A DNA stretch of 6,901 bases from Candidatus Anaerobutyricum stercoripullorum (GTDB taxonomy: Bacteria > Bacillota > Clostridia > Lachnospirales > Lachnospiraceae), in the NCBI GenBank assembly GCA_019114885.1, contig DXEQ01000195.1, positions 1 through 6,901 of the forward strand, written 5' to 3'. The first letter of the stretch is position 1. Every line of letters begins with the position of its first letter. This document shows, piece by piece, positions 6,548 to 6,901 of this stretch. Below the pieces are notes generated by a model. The model ran no database searches. It was not told where the DNA came from and saw only the letters and a program-made list of their open reading frames with translations. The translations under genes and the position numbers were made by a program.

Positions 6548-6901
6548 AAATAAAGAGATATTTCTTGAAGAACCTGTTTTGGAGGCCAGACATGTGAGCC
6601 GTGTGTTTCCTGCGGCAGATGGACGTTTTCTGCGGGCCAATAACGATATTAATCTGAAAATGTACCGCGGGCGGACGTTGGGCATCGTGGGGGAGAGCGG
6701 CTGCGGCAAAAGTACGTTGATGCGGATGCTGGTGCAGCTTGATCAGCCCACGGAAGGGGAGATATTCTTCCAGGGAAAGAATATTGGAACACTGACCAAA
6801 AAAGAACGGCGGGAGAACCGCCGCCACATTCAGATGGTGTTTCAGGATCCGTCCTCGGCCTTTAATCCGAAAATGAAAATAAAAGATATCATCTGCGAAC
6901 C
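6540..6901 (+). CDS. ABC transporter ATP-binding protein, NikE/DppF type, 3' end cut by window edge
   Basis: The frame is open from ATG 6540 to the window end (120 full codons, no stop), so only the N-terminal part is seen. Seen: Walker A GESGCGKST (51-59) and Q-loop VFQDPSSAFNP (100-110, Gln102), both typical of the second ATPase of peptide/nickel importers; the signature, Walker B and C-terminal region lie beyond the window. A 30-residue stretch before the domain core (EARHVSRVFPAADGRFLRA) matches the usual start of DppF/NikE-like proteins. GGAGG (6526-6530) sits 9 bases before the ATG, inside the upstream gene, and the genes overlap by 8 bases, which supports coupled synthesis of the two ATPases as a heterodimer. 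Assignment to the family is firm; whether the gene is intact is unknown. Confidence 0.92.
   Translation, partial: MFENKEIFLEEPVLEARHVSRVFPAADGRFLRANNDINLKMYRGRTLGIVGESGCGKSTLMRMLVQLDQPTEGEIFFQGKNIGTLTKKERRENRRHIQMVFQDPSSAFNPKMKIKDIICE

Noticed and set aside
5426..6709. Long open frame on the - strand (427 codons) across the NikC-, NikD- and NikE-like genes
   Set aside because: It runs opposite three confident + strand genes with intact motifs, crosses their boundaries, and has no motif of its own; antisense shadow.

Overview
The window looks like part of a chromosome from a Gram-positive Clostridia-type bacterium, possibly Lachnospiraceae. The clues are strong AGGAGG-type ribosome binding sites, GTG and TTG starts, a lipobox-anchored substrate-binding protein, tightly packed genes and a moderately GC-rich composition judged by eye. 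The taxonomic placement is inference; no marker gene is present.

All seven genes are on the + strand and probably form one operon that continues past both window edges. In order they are: the 3' part of a zinc-dependent M14-type deacylase of the AstE/aspartoacylase family with a histidine-rich tail (1-858); a MATE-family efflux transporter (855-2180); a family 5 solute-binding lipoprotein (2205-3866); a NikB/DppB-like permease (3988-4929, TTG start); a NikC/DppC-like permease (4926-5753); a short NikD/DppD-like ATPase (5765-6547); and the 5' part of a NikE/DppF-like ATPase (6540 to the window end). Genes overlap by 4 to 8 bases or lie 11 to 24 bases apart. The one exception is a 121-base gap between the binding protein and the first permease, which holds a strong 12-13 bp hairpin, a second smaller hairpin and the ribosome binding site of the TTG start.

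The last five genes make a complete nickel/peptide/opine-type ABC importer: lipid-anchored receptor, two channel subunits and two ATPases (the last one cut by the window edge). Receptor expression is probably set above that of the channel by a better ribosome binding site and an ATG start, and by the hairpin that follows its gene. Upstream, the deacylase could release an amino acid from an N-acylated or amide-linked compound and the MATE protein could export a product or toxic by-product. The cargo cannot be read from sequence. Two readings fit: uptake and cleavage of N-acyl amino acids or peptides, or handling of a metal or metal chelate. The histidine-rich tail on the deacylase and the Nik-like look of the permeases favour the second only weakly.

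No RNA genes, insertion sequences, CRISPR arrays, origins or convincing intrinsic terminators were seen. No promoter is visible; the operon promoter presumably lies before the window.
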